From Corticium candelabrum (Eukaryota; Porifera; Homoscleromorpha; Homosclerophorida; Plakinidae), in contig NC_085095.1 of assembly GCF_963422355.1 (NCBI RefSeq), forward strand, positions 2,433,158 through 2,497,157: a DNA stretch of 64,000 bases, read 5' to 3'. Below the pieces are notes generated by a model. That model was not told the origin of the DNA. It was given only the letters and a program-made list of their open reading frames with translations, and searched no databases. The translations under genes and the position numbers were made by a program. Within the stretch, counting starts at the first letter, position 1. The number at the start of each line of letters is the position of its first letter. This document shows positions 60,209 through 64,000 of this stretch, piece by piece.

Positions 60209-60994
60209 ATGGCGAAAGCAGAGGATGGAGGTCCTGCCATCATGGCTAAACTGAGCGGACCTGGTCCCGCAAAGTACTATCTAAAAGGAACATGCGGCTA
60301 CATGAACCATGATGCGAGTAAGCCTCGCAGTCCTGCATACAAGCTGAGTGCAAGAGTTTGGCCGAGTCTCGCGAAACAGGATGGGCCAGGACCAGCCGCA
60401 TATTTTGTGCCTCCGAAAGTCATTCGTATGGGTCGCGATGGATACCCTTCTTATTCTTTGTATGGAAGGCACCAGGAGGTGAAGATCTTTTGTACTCCGG
60501 CACCCGGTGAGTTACTAGAACACGCGCCCGCGCTGCAGATGCGATGAAAGCTGTTCGTCTCACGGTATTGTTTGCTATGTATGCGTGAGTAGTTCTTGCC
60601 TAGAATTTCGTCTAGAAAGTTGGTAAACAAACCGTTGCTTTGGGGTACGCAAGTCCATCTAGTCACTTACTGCGCATGCGTTGTGGCTTCCAGTACTGAA
60701 GCCAAATGAACGATTATTACAATTTTTAGTCTGTGTGGTGCATGATCCATTAACTGTTTTGTTGTACTAGATGCTTATGCTCCTGAGCAGTGTCCTCCGA
60801 CGACGGTGGCCAAGGCTCCTAGCTATTCGTTTGGAATCCGAACTGCTCTCTTTTCAAAGCACCATACTCCTGCGCCAAACACTTATGGGTTGCCTACTAT
60901 GATTGGCTTCAAGTCTGTGAACAAGACATCTGTGCCTTCCTACTCTTTGACTGGAAGAAGCAAAATAGGAAGCTTTCACCAGGACACAAAGAAG
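60209..60994 (+). CDS. ODF3: ODF3-like SHIPPO-repeat protein, first two exons; 3' part not in window
   Basis: ODF3 (CIMAP) proteins are structural components of sperm tails and cilia. Exon 1 (60209-60506) and exon 2 (60771-60994) join in phase 1. SHIPPO-type Pro-Gly-Pro repeats are visible: LSGPGPAKYYLKG, QDGPGPAAYFVPPKV and HTPAPNTYGLPTM, separated by PAYKLSAR, PSYSLYGR and PSYSLTGRSK-type segments. The order matches the first two thirds of ODF3. ATG 60209 is preferred (AGAATGG); an in-frame ATG at 60140 would add 23 residues. Exon 2 ends with a good donor (AAG then GTGAGG), but the expected next exon is not found before a LINE begins at about 61137. Confidence 0.85.
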
Positions 60995-61136
60995 GTGAGG
61001 TTGTTGTTGTTGTGTCGTTGTTGTTGTTGTTGTTGTGTGTGTGTGTGTGAAATGAATGCAAATGTGTGTATTTAATAATAAATTAACTGGAGTATTAGAT
61101 GTCAATGCAAATGGTGTTGCTAACAATTGATGCAAT

Positions 61137-64000
61137 TCAAGTGGTAACTTGTGTAATACATGTCGCTATGCTCCTCCATAATGGGCAAGTGGGGTCTTTA
61201 CCCCCATCTGGGCGCCCACCAACCCGGCAGGTGAGCCCAGCGGGGTACATGTTTCCATGAAGTCCATACGGCAATCGATGACTAGCCAATTCGATATAGA
61301 TTGCAGGCATTACGGTGATCGTGAACTCGTGGACAGCACGTCTAGTGGATATCAACGACCACCAGGAAAGCACTGAACTTCATTGTCAACGGACCATTTG
61401 CCAGACCACAGAAACTCCTCAACGACTGAAACGAGTCATAGTCTCATGGATAAAGCTAGAGAAACATGATACCATGTCGTGCTCAACCAGATCAGTCTGG
61501 TTTGTAAAGTCTATTACAAGTACCGGAAGCAAACCCTGCTTCAGAAGTACTTAGACCATCACGGCTGTCTAGAAAGAAGACATGACTTTACGAAGGATCC
61601 GAGTAGATCCCAGAAGCACTGTTTTCTGTAAGTGCTGCAGGTTGTGATGACCTGGAATAATGTCCAGCCACCGTGCAATACCTGCGTGCACTGTGCCCAA
61701 AGCTCCCAAGACCACCGGAACCACCAGTGTTCGACAATGCCACATGCGGCTTATCTCCACTCGCAAGTCGCTGTACTTCACCAACTTCTCAGCATGTTTC
61801 TTGCCAATGTTGCCATCAGTAGGACAGCTGATATCAATAAGAAGACAAGTGTTTGTCTTCCTATTTCTGAGACAGATGTCTGGACGATTGGCTTTGATCT
61901 TCTTAGCAGTGGGGATGGTGGTATCCCACATCATAGTAATGTCATCCGTCTCCACAAGCCTATCAGGATGATGCCGGTACCATCTGCTCTCCACTGGAAC
62001 CCCAAAATGGCGACAAACATCCCAGTGAATGATGGAAGCCACCTGATTGTGTCGATCAGTGTAGTCCATTGGTGCCAAAGCACTACAGCCTGCCACAATG
62101 TGGTCGACTGTTTCCAGGCCTACACTGCACATGCGGCAATTAGGACTGACATCACGATGTAGAATCTTGCGCTCATAGTACCGAGTCCGAAGAGCTTGGT
62201 CTTGAGCAGCAACAACCAGTCCCTCAGTTGCAGCAGGAAGCTTCGCTGCCTTTAGCCATCCGTAGGTCTCTTTCATGTCCACAGGCGGTTGCTCAGTGAG
62301 ATGACGATACTGCCCGTGCATAGGCTTCCCGCTCCAGGACCGCACACGAAGAGAACTGCAACACGTACGGTAATGTCTCGCATCTGTTTCAGGCTCTTGC
62401 TCAAAGCCACCTTCAACCCAGATGAATGCATTCCTGTGTAAGTTCTGCGACTTGTCGTCCGAAGCAAGACTCCTCCGCAGCTGTGCAGTAAACCGACAAG
62501 CCATGCGCTTGATCGAGTGTGAAGATTTTCCAGAGTCACACTCCCGTATCATCTGCATGAAAGGATCAGAACTGTCAGCAAGGTAACAGTTCAGCCTCAC
62601 AATACAAGATTGATATGTCGACTCAATCTGTTGTAACCCCCTACCCCCGTCACTGCAAGGAGCGTACAGTCGGTCAATGTCTGCAGCAGGATGGTGGACA
62701 CCGTGCATAGAGAGGAGCTTTCTGGTCCGTCGATCAAGTTGCTGCAGGTTCGTGCACCCCCAATGAATGACGCCAAAACAGTAAGTGAGAATTGGTAGTG
62801 CAAACCCATTGATGGCTAGAATCTAGTTCCGACCATACAACTCAGTCCGGAGAACCACCTTCACTCTGCGCAAGTACTCGTGACGGAGTCTCTCTCGCAT
62901 CATGCTGTGCTGAGTACCGTTACTCTCATCTACACCCACGTACTTGTAGACTTGACCCGGTTCCAGACAGTTGATGGTGTTTGTTTGTTCTACCGTCACT
63001 CCAGAGTTGTGTCCAGATAGCCTGCCGTTGACAAAGTGTGCAACAGCACATTTGTCCAGACCAAACTTCATCTGGATGTCATCAGAGAAGGCACGAACCG
63101 TGTGCAACAACCCGTCCAACTGATCAGAGTTTCTGCCATACAGCTTCAGATCATCCATGTAAAGTAGATGACTAATAAACTGACGTTTGGCAGTCTCACC
63201 ATGCCCAGTGGTCATCCGGTAGCCGTAACTGGTTCTGTTCAGCTCCTTGCTTAGAGGATTGAGAGTCATACAGAAGAGAAGTGGAGAAAGTGAGTCACCT
63301 TGGAAAGTACCCCTCCTGATCTGCATAAGCCTTGTCTTGATCGTACTATTCCTGCAAGAAAGCACCATCGATGTCCTCCAACTCTTCATCACACGTGACA
63401 AGAACCCGCACAAGACTGGACTGATCTTATGCAGCTGAAGGCATTGGAGCAACCAACTGTGTGGCACGCTGTCATAGGCTTCCTGGTAGTCCACCCAAGC
63501 CATGCTCAAGCTCTTGTGCCTGGTCCTACAGTCTTCGGTAAGCAGCTTGTTGATCAACAGCTGATCCTTTGCACCAAAAGATCCCTGTCGACAACCCTTC
63601 TGCTCCGGAGCCATGAGGTTTCTCTGATCCAAATGCCCTGTAATCCTCTGCCTGATGACTGAGGTGAGGGTCTTATAGAAGACAGACAGACACGTTATAG
63701 GCTGGTAATTTTTGGCCTGGTCAGTCTTGTGATTCTTAGGAATCAGAGTAGTTATTCCTTGAGACAACCAGTCGGGTACAGAGTCTGGATTCTGAACCAG
63801 CAGGTTGTAGTTACGAGTCAGATCAGTGTGAAGACACGTGATACGCTTGACCCAGAAACCATAAACCTTGTCTGGACCAGGAGACTTCCAGTTCCCCATC
63901 CTTTTGAGACATGATGTGACCTCATTGTCTGAGATAGGTAACCACTGCTGCTCATCTTTCCGGTGCGTCTCGCCATCGGTTTGACGTCTCAGCCAGAAGG
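61137..64000 (-). mobile_element. R4/NeSL-like LINE, 5' part outside window
   Basis: It comprises a reverse transcriptase and a C-terminal zinc/endonuclease module (next entry) plus a 3' region to about 61137, where sequence character changes. It lies downstream of ODF3-like exon 2, antisense to that gene. Confidence 0.75.
61569..64000 (-). pseudogene. LINE polyprotein: reverse transcriptase, CCHC motif, restriction-like endonuclease; one in-frame TAG
   Basis: The frame is open from the window edge to a TAG at 62823-62825 and continues in the same frame, without shift, to a stop at 61569. The reverse transcriptase shows GNWKSPGPDKVYGFWVK, TLIPKNHKTDQAKNYQPI, MAWVDYQEAYDSVPHSWL, GTFQGDSLSPLLF and the LLYMDDLKLYG catalytic box. 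After the TAG it reads ILAINGFALPILTYCFGVIH, a conserved thumb segment. Then come CRMCSVGLETVDHIVAGC (C-x2-C-x7-H-x4-C) and the endonuclease signature ANRPDICL with CLLIDIS. A single nonsense change is the only visible defect. R4/NeSL placement rests on domain order. Confidence 0.85.

Overview
The window is nuclear DNA of an invertebrate metazoan. The evidence is spliced genes with GT-AG introns of 47 nt to several kb, animal-specific gene families (cortactin, D-type cyclin, CIP/KIP inhibitor, collagen, ARFGAP2/3, ODF3-like) and a heavy load of LINEs, SINEs, MITEs and microsatellites. A sponge or another early-branching animal is plausible, but the sequence alone does not settle the lineage. 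Exon structures below were assembled by hand from splice sites, reading frame and remembered family consensus; no alignment was run.

Layout: (1) 326-8131, minus: 5' two thirds of a cortactin gene; its 3' end lies beyond the left edge. (2) 9143-11099, plus: complete five-exon D-type cyclin, divergent from cortactin. (3) 11272-35147, minus: a non-fibrillar collagen of at least 31 exons, tail-to-tail with the cyclin. Its introns hold an intact APE-type LINE, two LINE fragments, a SINE and several MITEs. (4) 35255-41494: repeat-rich stretch with four or five 3' fragments of LINEs that appear to carry a restriction-like endonuclease, several lying inside tetranucleotide microsatellites. (5) 41835-46112, plus: a SLAC1/TDT-like anion channel or transporter with a very large His-rich loop and several reading-frame lesions. 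(6) 47412-48424, plus: two-exon CIP/KIP cyclin-dependent kinase inhibitor. (7) 48901-59799, minus: complete 21-exon ARFGAP2/3 gene. (8) 60209-60994, plus: first two exons of an ODF3-like SHIPPO-repeat gene. (9) 61137-64000, minus: an R4/NeSL-like LINE with one in-frame stop.

Two themes stand out. First, one full-length LINE, two fragments of related LINEs and one tRNA-derived SINE are each bracketed on both sides by (TG)n, always in the same orientation relative to the element. Endonuclease-type LINE fragments are similarly bracketed by (TAGA)n or (GACA)n. This looks like microsatellite-targeted retrotransposition. Second, a D-type cyclin with an LxCxE motif and a CIP/KIP inhibitor with an E2F-like upstream site lie 36 kb apart.
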